From CBDEGK01 sp965237855 (GTDB lineage: Bacteria; Pseudomonadota; Gammaproteobacteria; Pseudomonadales; Halieaceae), in contig CBDEGK010000001.1 of assembly GCA_965237855.1 (NCBI GenBank), forward strand, positions 186,001-250,000: a DNA stretch of 64,000 bases, given 5' to 3'. This document shows positions 41,899 through 50,801 of this stretch, one piece after another. The notes under the pieces were generated by a model. That model was not told where the DNA came from, searched no databases, and saw only the letters and a list, made by a program, of their open reading frames with translations. The translations under genes and the position numbers were made by a program. Position 1 is the first letter of the stretch. Each line of letters starts with the position of its first letter.

Positions 41899-43131
41899 TT
41901 AGATGCGTTCGATAATCACCGCTGGAGCCATACCGCCGGCGGCACACATGGTGATCAGACCAAACTGTTTGTCAGCCCGTTCCAGTTCATCCAGCATGGT
42001 GCCAACGAGGATAGAACCGGTGGCACCGATCGGGTGACCCAGTGCCATAGCGCCACCATTCACATTTACCGTGCTGCGATCCAGGTCCAGGTCGCGGATG
42101 AACTTCTCCGCCACCACTGAAAATGCCTCATTGATCTCGAACAGGTCGATATCGTCGACACTCATGCCGGCGCGGGACAGGACTTTCCTGGCTGCCGGTA
42201 CCGGGGCGTTCAACATCAGGGTGGGGGAGTCACCCATATTGGCCATGGCAACGATGCGGGCACGGGGCTTCATGCCATGTGCCTTGGCGTACTCGGGCGA
42301 AGCCAACAGCAGGGCTGCTGCACCATCGACCACGCCGGATGAGTTACCGGCGTGATGCACGTGATTAATGTCCAGATCCGGGTATTTTTTCAGAATCAGG
42401 CTGCGAAAGGTGGTGCCATCTTCACCCAGCGGGTAGTCCGCCAGCTTGGCAAAAGAGGCTTCCAATGCACCCAGGCTTTCCATGGTTGTCTGCGGACGGG
42501 GAAATTCTTCCTTGTCCAGGGCCAGGCTGCCGTCTTCGTTATAGACCGGTACCAGCGACTTGTCGAAGTGGCCATTGGCAATCGCATTGGCGGCATTTTT
42601 CTGCGACAACACTGCCAGTGCATCCACTGCTTCGCGGTCGATGCCTTCTAGGGTGGCGATAGCATCGGCACACAATCCCTGGTGGGGCTGAGGGTGTGCC
42701 TCACGCAGGCGCAGGTTGTCACTGTCAATAAACGGTGACATACCCTGGAGGGAGGCGTAGTGAGACATCATCTCGGTACCGCCGGCGATACACAGGTCTT
42801 CCATGCCTGACATGATACTGCTGGCCGCCATGTTGACCGTGGTGATGCCAGAACCGCAGAAGCGATCCAGTGTCACGGCACTGGATTTCACATCGTAGCC
42901 AGCATCGAGCGCCGCCATACGACCCAAGTCGCCACCCTGCAGTCCTTTCTGCTGGCTGGTGCCCCAGATAATATCGTCCACCTCGGCGGTGTTGATATCG
43001 TTGCGCTCAGCCAGTGCTTTCAGCACGGTGGCACCCAGGTGTTGCGGGTGGATGTGGGCCAGTGCCCCTTTACCTACTTTGCCGATGCCGCGGGGAGTGC
43101 GGCAGGCATCTATAATCCATGCTTCGGGCAT
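41899..43131 (-). CDS. Acetyl-CoA C-acetyltransferase (thiolase), copy 2
   Basis: 410-residue thiolase with nucleophile Cys92 in DRFCGSG, His in ALGHPIGATG and Cys in MCAAGGMAPA. It completes a minus-strand set (ligase, acyl-CoA dehydrogenase, kinase-like protein, enoyl-CoA hydratase, thiolase) and is therefore the likely terminal thiolytic step of that pathway. It is a paralogue of the lone thiolase at 2393-3622 with very similar sequence over its whole length. A 121-bp spacer containing a strong stem-loop separates it from the hydratase gene upstream, and a REP-like hairpin follows its stop. Confidence 0.94.
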   Translation of the reverse strand: MPEAWIIDACRTPRGIGKVGKGALAHIHPQHLGATVLKALAERNDINTAEVDDIIWGTSQQKGLQGGDLGRMAALDAGYDVKSSAVTLDRFCGSGITTVNMAASSIMSGMEDLCIAGGTEMMSHYASLQGMSPFIDSDNLRLREAHPQPHQGLCADAIATLEGIDREAVDALAVLSQKNAANAIANGHFDKSLVPVYNEDGSLALDKEEFPRPQTTMESLGALEASFAKLADYPLGEDGTTFRSLILKKYPDLDINHVHHAGNSSGVVDGAAALLLASPEYAKAHGMKPRARIVAMANMGDSPTLMLNAPVPAARKVLSRAGMSVDDIDLFEINEAFSVVAEKFIRDLDLDRSTVNVNGGAMALGHPIGATGSILVGTMLDELERADKQFGLITMCAAGGMAPAVIIERI

Positions 43132-43160
43132 AAGTCTTACTCCGATTTCAGTTTCGTTGG

Positions 43161-43235
43161 GGGGTCGGTGGAGCCTCGGTATCCGTGGATAACTGCTTCG
43201 CAGTTACCCACCGCTACCTACGTACCCCCGACCCC
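43161..43235. other. Nested stem-loop in the hydratase-thiolase spacer
   Basis: An inner hairpin (arms 43185-43196 and 43200-43211, 12 bp with one G:T or A:C position, TTC or GAA loop) is nested within an outer 8-bp perfect pair GGGGTCGG (43161-43168) and CCGACCCC (43228-43235). It sits within the minus-strand operon, where it could stabilise the upstream part of the mRNA or attenuate the downstream thiolase. It may also be a second class of dispersed repeat. Confidence 0.6.
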
Positions 43236-43252
43236 GGGTTATCCTGTGGTTC

Positions 43253-44017
43253 TTACTTACCGGTCCAGTTAGGGGCGCGTTTTTCGGCAAAAGCCGTGGC
43301 GCCTTCGATCGCGTCTGCGGAGGTGAAAACCGGATTGACGATTTCGCCCTGCTTTTTAAACATTTCACTCTGGCTCCAGTCAGACTGCGCTGCCACCACT
43401 TGCTTGGAGGCGGCGACTGCCATCGGACCGTTGGCGGCGATCTTGGCAGCCAGTTCTTTGGCGGCGTCCAGTGCCGTACCCGAGGGGACGACGTGGTTGA
43501 TCAGGCCAATTTCGGCGGCACGCGCAGCACTGATAAAATCGCCGGTCAGAGCCAGTTCCATCGCGATACGCGGTGGAATTTGCCGTGGCAGCTTAACCAG
43601 TCCGCCAGCTGCTGCTGCCAGACCACGCTTTACCTCGGGAATGCCGAACTTGGCATCTTCTGCTGCAATCAGCATATCGCAGGAAATGGCCAGTTCCAGG
43701 CCTCCAGCGAGCGCATAGCCTTCCACGGCGCCAATCAGCGGCTTGCTGGGGGTGTACTCGGTCAGGCCGGCAAAACCTTTGCCGGGAACATTCGGGGTTT
43801 CTCCGCTCACGAATGCCTTTAAGTCCATTCCCGAACAGAAAGTGCCGCCGGCGCCGGTGAGGATGGCAACTCGCAGGTCGTCGTTGCTCTCCAGTTCATC
43901 GATGGCCGCTGATACGCCTTCAGCTAAGGCTTTATTGGCCGCGTTTCTGGCTTTGGGACGGTTGAGGGTGATGATCAGTACGCCGTCTTCGACGCTGGTT
44001 AAGACTTCATCTGCCAT
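43253..44017 (-). CDS. Enoyl-CoA hydratase/isomerase (crotonase family)
   Basis: 254-residue crotonase. Oxyanion-hole segments are GTFCSGMDLKAF near residue 60 and the ALAGGLELAISCDMLIAAE stretch near 103; GIPEVKRGLAAAAGG carries the Glu expected of the family, followed by GLINHVV. It hydrates trans-2-enoyl-CoA in beta-oxidation. A hydroxyacyl-CoA dehydrogenase, the next step, is not in this operon, so one from elsewhere must act between this enzyme and the thiolase. Confidence 0.92.
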   Translation of the reverse strand: MADEVLTSVEDGVLIITLNRPKARNAANKALAEGVSAAIDELESNDDLRVAILTGAGGTFCSGMDLKAFVSGETPNVPGKGFAGLTEYTPSKPLIGAVEGYALAGGLELAISCDMLIAAEDAKFGIPEVKRGLAAAAGGLVKLPRQIPPRIAMELALTGDFISAARAAEIGLINHVVPSGTALDAAKELAAKIAANGPMAVAASKQVVAAQSDWSQSEMFKKQGEIVNPVFTSADAIEGATAFAEKRAPNWTGK

Positions 44018-44058
44018 GGTTATTCTCCTTGGGTTGGATAGAAAGGGATTAATGGATA

Positions 44059-45096
44059 CTAGTTAATGAGGCTGACACCGGCACTGGCCAGCGGTTCGAC
44101 CATGTCGCCGCGGCTCTTGGCTTCGGAGCTGGATGCGGTGCCAATTTCTGCACGTTTCTTGATGCCCTGCAAAATCGCCGCCAGGCGGAAGAAACAGAAC
44201 ACCAGGTAAAAATTCCAATTCTCGATACCATCGCGGCCCGTGCGTTGGCAATAGGCGGCAATATACGCTTCATCGCTGGGAAGCCCAAGGCTGGCGCGAT
44301 CGATTCCGGCTAGCCCGCTGATGCCACCACCTCCGGGTAACATCCAGGCCATACACTGGTAGGCCAGGTCCGCCAGAGGGTGACCGAGCGTGGAAAGCTC
44401 CCAGTCCAGTACCGCGATGATGCGGGGTTCGGTGGGGTGAAACATCAGGTTGTCGATGCGGTAGTCACCGTGTACCAGGCCCGATTGGCCGTCGTCTTCG
44501 GGAATATTGTTGGGCAGCCAGGCCAGTAATGTCTCCATGGCCTCTGAACGCCCGGTTTCCGAGGCGCGGTATTGCTTGGTCCAACGGCTGATCTGGCGCT
44601 CAAAGTAATTGCCGGGTCGGCCAAAATTGCTGAGTCCCACAGCGTCGACGTTAACATTGTGCAGATTGGCCAACACCCGGTTCATCTCGTCATAGATGGC
44701 GGCGCGCTCCTTGTTGCTGTCGATCTCCGGCAATTGAGAATTCCAGAACACCCGTCCCTCCTTATATTCCATCACGTAAAACATGGAGCCGATAACGTCC
44801 TCGTCCTCACACAGGCAATAGGTCTTGGGGACTGGTACATCGGTGTCGTACAGGGCGCTGAGAACCTTGAACTCCCGGTCGACGGCGTGGGCGGACTTCA
44901 GTAATTCACCCGGTGGCTTGCGGCGTAATACGTAGTCTTGGTCGCCGGCGCTGAGCTTGAAGGTGGGATTTGACTGACCGCCGGCAAATTTTTCAGCTGT
45001 CAGTTCACCACTGAAGTTGGGAATATGCTGTTCCAGGTAGCTCTGCAGCTTGGACAGGTCGAGGGATTGTGTGCTCTTGTCTGTCTTTTCGCTCAT
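44059..45096 (-). CDS. APH-like phosphotransferase family protein (acyl-CoA dehydrogenase-associated)
   Basis: 345-residue aminoglycoside-phosphotransferase-like kinase fold. The substrate-side start is AEKFAGGQSNPTFKLSAGDQDYVLRRKP (in part FAGGQSNPTFKLSAGDQDYV), the catalytic loop is GLVHGDYRIDNLMFH, and the Mg motif VLDWELSTLGHPLADL follows. This subgroup is normally encoded next to acyl-CoA dehydrogenases and resembles the N-terminal domain of ACAD10/11, which phosphorylates 4-hydroxyacyl-CoAs. The start at 45096 overlaps the upstream dehydrogenase stop by ATGA, and the extension to 45174 is not needed. Confidence 0.9.
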   Translation of the reverse strand: MSEKTDKSTQSLDLSKLQSYLEQHIPNFSGELTAEKFAGGQSNPTFKLSAGDQDYVLRRKPPGELLKSAHAVDREFKVLSALYDTDVPVPKTYCLCEDEDVIGSMFYVMEYKEGRVFWNSQLPEIDSNKERAAIYDEMNRVLANLHNVNVDAVGLSNFGRPGNYFERQISRWTKQYRASETGRSEAMETLLAWLPNNIPEDDGQSGLVHGDYRIDNLMFHPTEPRIIAVLDWELSTLGHPLADLAYQCMAWMLPGGGGISGLAGIDRASLGLPSDEAYIAAYCQRTGRDGIENWNFYLVFCFFRLAAILQGIKKRAEIGTASSSEAKSRGDMVEPLASAGVSLIN

Positions 45097-46304
45097 GGCT
45101 GTTTGTATCTCTTGATCAGTTGTTTGCCCAGGGACATCATATGTACCTGGTCTGGGCCATCTGCCTGCCGACACCAGCGCGCATAATTGAAGGCTTCGGC
45201 CATGAAGAAGTCCTGGCTCAATCCTCCGGCACCGTGAATCTGCATGCAGCGGTCGATGACATTTTGCACCGTAATCGGTGTTGAAATCTTGGCGGCGGCG
45301 ATCAGGTCGCGAGCTTCCTTGTTGCCGACCCGGTCCAGCTTATCAGCCGTTTGTAAGGTCAGCAGGCGCACCTGCTCAATTTCGGCGTAACAACGGGCAA
45401 TATCCTCCAGTACCGATTGGTGCTGGGATAACTTCTTGCCAAAGGTGGTACGTGCCTCGGCGCGGACGCAGGCCAGTTCCAGGGAACGCTGGGCGCAACC
45501 GATCAGGCGCATGCAGTGGTGCAGCCGCCCCGGCCCGAGTCGACCCTGGGCAATTTCGAAGCCGCGGCCTTCACCCAGCAGGATGTTTTCTGCCGGCACC
45601 CGTACGTTATCAAACAAGACCTCGGCGTGACCGATAGGGGCATCATCGTAGTTAAAGGTTTTTAACGACCGCTCTACGATCAGCCCCGGCGTATCTTTGG
45701 GCACCAGGATCTGGCTCTGTTGCAGGTGGCGGTTGTCGTTGTCTGGGTCTGACTTGCCCATGACGATAAAAATCTGGGTGCGCTCGTTCATGGCGCCGGT
45801 AATAAACCACTTGCGACCATTGATGACATAGTCGTCGCCATCGCGCTCAATACGGGTTTCGATATTGGTGGCGTCACTGGAAGCCACGGCCGGTTCGGTC
45901 ATGGCATAGGCGGAGCGAATATCGCCGTTGAGAAGAGGCGTCAGCCACTGCTCTTTCTGCGCCTCGGTGCCGTACATCATGAACACTTCCATATTGCCGG
46001 TGTCAGGCGCATTGCAGTTAAAAATTTCCGGCGCCCACAGTACCCGGCCCATGATCTCGGCCAGCGGCGCATATTCCAGGTTGTTGAACTCGCCGCCGTG
46101 GGCCTTGGGCAGGAACAGGTTCCACAGGCCGGCCTCTTTGGCTTTGGCTTTTAGTTCCTCCATCAGGGGGACTGTGGCCCAGCGATCCTCACAATTATCC
46201 AGGTAGTCGTAATAGTCGTGTTCAACCGGGTAGACGTGCTCGTCCATAAACGCGCTCAATCGCGCCATGGTGTCCAGTACCTTCGGGTTGTGCGAAAACT
46301 CCAT
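45093..46304 (-). CDS. Acyl-CoA dehydrogenase (ACAD11-like)
   Basis: 403-residue flavoprotein dehydrogenase. The FAD-binding middle domain is marked by AYAMTEPAVASSDATNIETRI and NGRKWFITGAMN, and the C-terminal domain by ARTTFGKKLSQHQSV and RCMQIHGAGGLSQDF. It introduces the 2,3-double bond into an acyl-CoA. Together with the overlapping kinase-like gene downstream it mirrors the two-domain ACAD10/11 proteins, which process 4-hydroxy acids; a similar role here is plausible. It follows the ligase gene by 9 bp in the same operon. Confidence 0.93.
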   Translation of the reverse strand: MEFSHNPKVLDTMARLSAFMDEHVYPVEHDYYDYLDNCEDRWATVPLMEELKAKAKEAGLWNLFLPKAHGGEFNNLEYAPLAEIMGRVLWAPEIFNCNAPDTGNMEVFMMYGTEAQKEQWLTPLLNGDIRSAYAMTEPAVASSDATNIETRIERDGDDYVINGRKWFITGAMNERTQIFIVMGKSDPDNDNRHLQQSQILVPKDTPGLIVERSLKTFNYDDAPIGHAEVLFDNVRVPAENILLGEGRGFEIAQGRLGPGRLHHCMRLIGCAQRSLELACVRAEARTTFGKKLSQHQSVLEDIARCYAEIEQVRLLTLQTADKLDRVGNKEARDLIAAAKISTPITVQNVIDRCMQIHGAGGLSQDFFMAEAFNYARWCRQADGPDQVHMMSLGKQLIKRYKQP

Positions 46305-46313
46305 ACTTACATC

Positions 46314-47870
46314 CTAACCAATATTGCGTTCAACGCCTTCCCAAAAGGGTTTGCGCAGTTCTTTTTTGAGAATCTTGCCGGAGGGATTGCGGGGCATTTC
46401 CGCAATGATTTCCAGCTGACGGGGAATTTTGTAGCCGGCTATTTTCTCGCGGCAGAAATCGATCATCTGCTCAAGCGCCAGGCTGCTGTCTGGTTTGAGT
46501 ACCACGAATGCCAGCAGGGCTTCCCCATACTTGTCGTCGGGCACACCGATAACCGCCACGTCAGCGATGGCTTCGTGACTGGCCAGGGCGTTCTCGACTT
46601 CGACCGGATAGATGTTCTCGCCGCCACTCACCACCATGTCTTTCATGCGGTCTTTCAGGTAGATGAAGCCTTCCTCATCTCTGTAGCCGGCGTCACCGGT
46701 GTGCACCCAGCCATCGGTGAGGTTGCTGGCAGTTTCCTCTGCTAGGTTGTAATAACCGAGCATATTGCACTCGGCTTTGACCCAGATCTCTCCGACTTCT
46801 CCAACGGCTAACTCCTGGCCCTGCAGGTCAACAATCTTGATTTCTACACCAACCGAGGGTCGCCCACAGGAGCGCAAAAGACCCGGCTCGCCGCTGACAG
46901 CACGGCGATGATCTTCCGGCGACATATTGACCACGGTACCGCAGGTCTCCGTCATGCCATACATCTGGATGAAGTCGCAGCCAAAAACTAGCATCGCCTG
47001 CTTGAGAACGGCTTCGGAGATGGGAGAGGCGCCGTAATATATTTGCGTGAGATCAGAGAAATCCCGCTCCTCGATATCGGGCAGTGCCAGTACTGCCATG
47101 ATCATGGCGGGCACCATGAAAAGCCCGGCCATGGAATAGCGCTCGAGATCATCGACCACGGCGGCGGGATCAAAGGCTTTGTGCAAAACCACATGAATGC
47201 CAGCGTACATGGCGCCTAGCAGGGACCCCGCACCACCGACGTGGAACAGGGGTGCACAGATCAGGTTGGCGTCGCCCAGCCCCGGTCGGCTGGCCATGAG
47301 AATGGTGTTCATGGCCATCTGGTTGATCACGGCGCGGTGGCTAAGCACCACCCCTTTGGGATTACCGGTGGTGCCGCTGGTATACATTTGTATGAAGGCA
47401 TCGTCTGGGCTGATTGCAGCGGTCGGAGGGTTGGCTGCTTGTGCCGATAACCATTCCTGCCAGGCGATGGTTTGTGGGTGGCTGTGGGTTAGCAGCTGAA
47501 TGTCAGCCGGTAACGACTCGCGCATGGCGTCCAGGGTGGGTAGCAGGGCGTCGTCGAGTACCAGCAGTACCCTGGCCTGGGCATCGTTGATAATGTAGGC
47601 GAGTTCGGCTGGCGCCAATCGGTAGTTCAGTGAGACGGTGACCGCCCCAATCTTGCCCGCGGCGAGAAAGGTGAGCAGGTGCTCCAGGCTGTTTTCACCG
47701 ATGATAGCAATGCGATCACCGGAGCCGATACCCAGTTCGGCCAGACCGTTGGCAAGCTGATTGGCCAGCCTATCCACTTCGCCGTAACTGGCGGTTGTTC
47801 CGTCCTGGGTCAGGCAGGGATTATCCGGGAAGTTGCGGGCGTAATAGGCGGTAAATTGGTGGACAAGCAT
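46314..47870 (-). CDS. AMP-binding acyl-CoA synthetase, first gene of the minus-strand beta-oxidation operon
   Basis: 518-residue ligase. Motifs: FIQMYTSGTTGNPKGVVLSH near residues 155-174, FIQMYGMTETCG near 299, DRMKDMVVSGGENIYP near 400-415 and NPSGKILKKELR near the end. It would activate the acid degraded by the downstream dehydrogenase, hydratase and thiolase. The short palindrome CTAACAGGTTAG at 47987-47998 lies about 117 bp upstream in the promoter region. Confidence 0.93.
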   Translation of the reverse strand: MLVHQFTAYYARNFPDNPCLTQDGTTASYGEVDRLANQLANGLAELGIGSGDRIAIIGENSLEHLLTFLAAGKIGAVTVSLNYRLAPAELAYIINDAQARVLLVLDDALLPTLDAMRESLPADIQLLTHSHPQTIAWQEWLSAQAANPPTAAISPDDAFIQMYTSGTTGNPKGVVLSHRAVINQMAMNTILMASRPGLGDANLICAPLFHVGGAGSLLGAMYAGIHVVLHKAFDPAAVVDDLERYSMAGLFMVPAMIMAVLALPDIEERDFSDLTQIYYGASPISEAVLKQAMLVFGCDFIQMYGMTETCGTVVNMSPEDHRRAVSGEPGLLRSCGRPSVGVEIKIVDLQGQELAVGEVGEIWVKAECNMLGYYNLAEETASNLTDGWVHTGDAGYRDEEGFIYLKDRMKDMVVSGGENIYPVEVENALASHEAIADVAVIGVPDDKYGEALLAFVVLKPDSSLALEQMIDFCREKIAGYKIPRQLEIIAEMPRNPSGKILKKELRKPFWEGVERNIG

Positions 47871-47986
47871 GGGCGACTATTCCTGGGTCTCTTGTTCCTG
47901 GTGCATAGTTTCGCTGAAAGCGCGTCAGTCTGTGGTGTCTGGCGAAGGTGAACAATGACGGCCAACAACAATAAAATAGACCGTAA

Positions 47987-47998
47987 CTAACAGGTTAG
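47987..47998. promoter_or_regulatory. 12-bp palindrome CTAACAGGTTAG upstream of the beta-oxidation operon
   Basis: Arms CTAAC and GTTAG with AG centre, in the AT-rich spacer upstream of the ligase at 46314-47870 and just after the 3' end of the threonine-dehydratase-like gene. It could be an operator; no regulator is encoded next to it. Confidence 0.3.
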
Positions 47999-48018
47999 CA
48001 CTAATGATCAATTCCGCA

Positions 48019-48978
48019 TCAGCTGGCCAGTGCGCGCGTGAACAGGGGTTGGTCGATGTTGCTACCAGTCAGGACCAGGGCGATTTTGTGGCCCCTATTG
48101 AGATCCACTTCCTGCAGCGCCGCCGCCAGCCCCGCCGCACCCGCACCCTCGGCAATATTGTGGGTGTCGTTGAAATAAATGCTGATGGCGCTCAATACCT
48201 CATCATCGCTGACACGGACGATACGACTGATATTACCCTGCATAATGGCCAGCGCATCGGGGCTGGGGATACGCACCGCCATGCCATCGGCCAGGGTGTT
48301 GGCACTGTCGGTACTGACGGGCTCGCCGGCCTCGAGGGAGCGCGCATAACAATCGGCATTTTCCGACACCACGCCAATCACCTCGGTATCCAGGCCCAGT
48401 GCATTGCGCGCACAGATCACGCCGCAAACCCCCGAGCCGAGGCCGATGGGGACGTAGATGCGCGCTAAATCCGGTTGCGCCTGCAGCAGCTCCAGCGCGT
48501 AAGTGGACACTCCCTGGACCAGGTCCATGTGAAATGAAGGCATAGGGTGATGACCGTCTCGCTCGGCCAGTTCGCCCGCATGAACCACCGAGGCATCGAA
48601 ATCTACGCCGTGGACCACCAACTCGGCCCCCAGCGCTTGCATGGCCTGGTTCTTGCCCTCGCTGTTGCCCTCGGGCACGACAATGACCGGCTTGATGCTG
48701 TTAATGGCGGCGGCATAAGCGACGCTCTGGCCATGATTGCCCCGGGTGGCGGAGACAATGCTCGCGCAGGCAGGCTCGCGCTGCTTCAGTCGTGACAGGT
48801 ACACCAACCCACCACGAACCTTGAAGGCACCGGTTGGGTTGTGGTTTTCGTGCTTGACCCAAACTTCGCTGCCGAGCCGATTACTGAGCAGAGGCCAGTT
48901 GATTTGCGGGCTGGGCGGCATATACTCGTAAACCGCTGCAGCCACCTGCTGCAGTTGGTCGAGGGTAGGCAGTGACAT
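48019..48978 (-). CDS. PLP-dependent threonine dehydratase-like lyase
   Basis: 319-residue fold-type II PLP enzyme. The Schiff-base lysine is Lys53 in NHNPTGAFKVRGG; SATRGNHGQSVAYAA gives the substrate loop, GLGSGVCG the phosphate-binding glycine loop, and ALVLTGSNID the end of the active site. No ACT domain is present, so it is a catabolic-type serine/threonine or hydroxyaspartate ammonia-lyase. ATG at 48978 opens with MSLPTLDQL; a longer frame to 49032 is open but would touch the divergent ligase gene. Distance to that gene is 53 bp. Confidence 0.88.
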   Translation of the reverse strand: MSLPTLDQLQQVAAAVYEYMPPSPQINWPLLSNRLGSEVWVKHENHNPTGAFKVRGGLVYLSRLKQREPACASIVSATRGNHGQSVAYAAAINSIKPVIVVPEGNSEGKNQAMQALGAELVVHGVDFDASVVHAGELAERDGHHPMPSFHMDLVQGVSTYALELLQAQPDLARIYVPIGLGSGVCGVICARNALGLDTEVIGVVSENADCYARSLEAGEPVSTDSANTLADGMAVRIPSPDALAIMQGNISRIVRVSDDEVLSAISIYFNDTHNIAEGAGAAGLAAALQEVDLNRGHKIALVLTGSNIDQPLFTRALAS

Positions 48979-49031
48979 CACCAAATACTCCGCATGAAAA
49001 AACTCAAGAATCCTAACGATAAAGGCAGCCA

Positions 49032-50747
49032 ATGTACAAAGAGTTAAGAGAAGCCTGGGGCGAAATGACCGCCGCTGGGCAGATGTTCGAATTAGCTGAC
49101 ATAGAAATTCGTGGTCAGACCCTGAAATCTTTCTCCAATGCCCCGACCAATTTGAGGGATATGTGGCTGATGTCGGCGGGATATGCCGATGCGGATTACC
49201 TGGTCTACCAGGACGAGCGCTGGACCTATGCCGAGGCCCACGACCAGGTCAATCGTATTGCCAACTGGCTGGTGTCCAACGGCGTGCAGCAGCATGACCG
49301 GGTGGCGATAAACATGCGCAATTACCCGGAGTGGATGTTGTGCTACTGGGCCATCGTCTCGGTGGGTGCCAGTGTTGTTGGTATGAATGCCTGGTGGGTG
49401 ACCGATGAGATGGAATACGGCTTGCAGGATTCTGCCCCGGTCATGATGATCTGCGATCAGCAGCGCCTCGACCGGTTCCAGCCGATAGCCTCAGAGTTCA
49501 AGAATATGAAGGTGGTCGGTGTGCGCCTGGAAGGGGATACCCCAGAGGGCGTTATAGACTGGGCCGATGTGCTCAAAGCCGAGCCAGAATTGCCCGAGGT
49601 GACCATTGATGGCGATGACGACGCCTGTATTTTTTATACATCCGGCACGACCGGGCGGCCCAAAGGCGCGCAATTGACCCACCTCGGTTGTACCAACAAT
49701 GTGATGGGCGTGATTTTTGCGAATATGGTGCAGGGTGCGGCCATGGCCAAGGTGTCGACCGCGGCGGGAGAAGAGGTGGAGGACGCAAATCCCCTGGCCG
49801 GCGGTCAGTCGGCATCCATTATTTCCACACCCCTGTTCCACGTGACCGCCAACAACTGCGTTGCCCATGCCATGACCGTGGGTGGCGGCAAGCTGGTGCA
49901 TATGTACAAGTGGGACGCGGGCGAGGCCCTGCGCCTGGTGGAGGAAGAAAAAATTACCGTATTCACCGGGGTACCGGTGATGTCGCGGGAGATGATCAAC
50001 CACCCGGATTTCACACACCGGGACACCTCCAGCCTCAAGAGTCTGGGCGGTGGCGGGGCACCGGTGCAGCCGGACCTGGTGGACAAGATCGATAAAGCGG
50101 ATTCAGATGCGGCGCCCTCGCAGGGTTATGGGATGACTGAGGTCTGCGGCATCATCGCCGCCCACGGCGGTGCCTTTTTTGTGGACAAGCCCGCCAGTGC
50201 CGGCATTGTCATGCCCATCTATGACGTCAAGTGTGTGGATGACAAGGGCAACTCCGTCCCCCAGGGGGAGCGCGGTGAAGTTTGTGTCAAAGGAGTGCAG
50301 GTTATCAAGGGCTACCTGAATCGGCCCGACGACACCGCCGAGAGCATTGTCGACGGTTGGCTGTACACCGGTGATATCGGGTATCTCGATGAAGATGACT
50401 TTCTCTACCTGGTGGACCGGGCCAAGGACATGGTGCTGCGTGGCGGCGAGAACGTGTACTGCAGTGAAGTGGAAACGGCGATTTACAATCACGCCGCGAT
50501 TGCCGAGGCCACTGTTTTTTCCGTGCCCGATGAGCGCCTGGGTGAAGAAGTTGGAGTAGCCATCTTTCTGCAGGAAGGGGCACACTTGAACGCCGATGAA
50601 TTGCGCGAGTTTCTCAAGATCCACCTGTCTGCGCACAAGATCCCGCGCTACATCTGGTTCACGCCCGAAGCGCTGCCACGCAATGACAGTGGCAAGTTCC
50701 TGAAGAAGGATTTACAAAAAATCCTGCTCGTCTCCGACGCCGCCTAA
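49032..50747 (+). CDS. AMP-binding acyl-CoA synthetase
   Basis: 571-residue ligase: ACIFYTSGTTGRPKGAQLTH near residues 198-217, QGYGMTEVCG near 360, DRAKDMVLRGGENVYCSEVE near 462-481 and LPRNDSGKFLKKDLQK near the end. It shares the NMRNYPEWM segment and general size with the ligase at 34078-35784. Divergent from the threonine-dehydratase-like gene and followed after 4 bp by the left REP-like repeat of the RAYT unit; no other pathway gene is adjacent, so the substrate is open. Confidence 0.92.
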   Translation: MYKELREAWGEMTAAGQMFELADIEIRGQTLKSFSNAPTNLRDMWLMSAGYADADYLVYQDERWTYAEAHDQVNRIANWLVSNGVQQHDRVAINMRNYPEWMLCYWAIVSVGASVVGMNAWWVTDEMEYGLQDSAPVMMICDQQRLDRFQPIASEFKNMKVVGVRLEGDTPEGVIDWADVLKAEPELPEVTIDGDDDACIFYTSGTTGRPKGAQLTHLGCTNNVMGVIFANMVQGAAMAKVSTAAGEEVEDANPLAGGQSASIISTPLFHVTANNCVAHAMTVGGGKLVHMYKWDAGEALRLVEEEKITVFTGVPVMSREMINHPDFTHRDTSSLKSLGGGGAPVQPDLVDKIDKADSDAAPSQGYGMTEVCGIIAAHGGAFFVDKPASAGIVMPIYDVKCVDDKGNSVPQGERGEVCVKGVQVIKGYLNRPDDTAESIVDGWLYTGDIGYLDEDDFLYLVDRAKDMVLRGGENVYCSEVETAIYNHAAIAEATVFSVPDERLGEEVGVAIFLQEGAHLNADELREFLKIHLSAHKIPRYIWFTPEALPRNDSGKFLKKDLQKILLVSDAA

Positions 50748-50751
50748 AGAA

Positions 50752-50801
50752 TCAAAGGGCCAGACCTCTTGAAATTCAAATCAAGGGGTCAGGTCTCTTG
50801 A
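50752..50801 (+). repeat. REP-like direct repeats, copies C1 and C2 (left of RAYT)
   Basis: Two 21-bp units (50752-50772 and 50781-50801) share the frame TCAA-GGG-CAG-CTCTTGA and differ at four positions; they are separated by 8 bp. The second unit carries GGGGTCAGG and forms the last seven codons of the transposase gene, stop codon included. Confidence 0.75.

Noticed and set aside
43185..43193. A third DnaA box (GTGGATAAC) in the hydratase-thiolase spacer
   Set aside because: It misses the consensus at one position and is explained by the stem of the nested hairpin.
49491..50636. Antisense open frames within the ligase at 49032
   Set aside because: They are complements of the ligase motifs, and similar frames appear opposite every ligase in the window.
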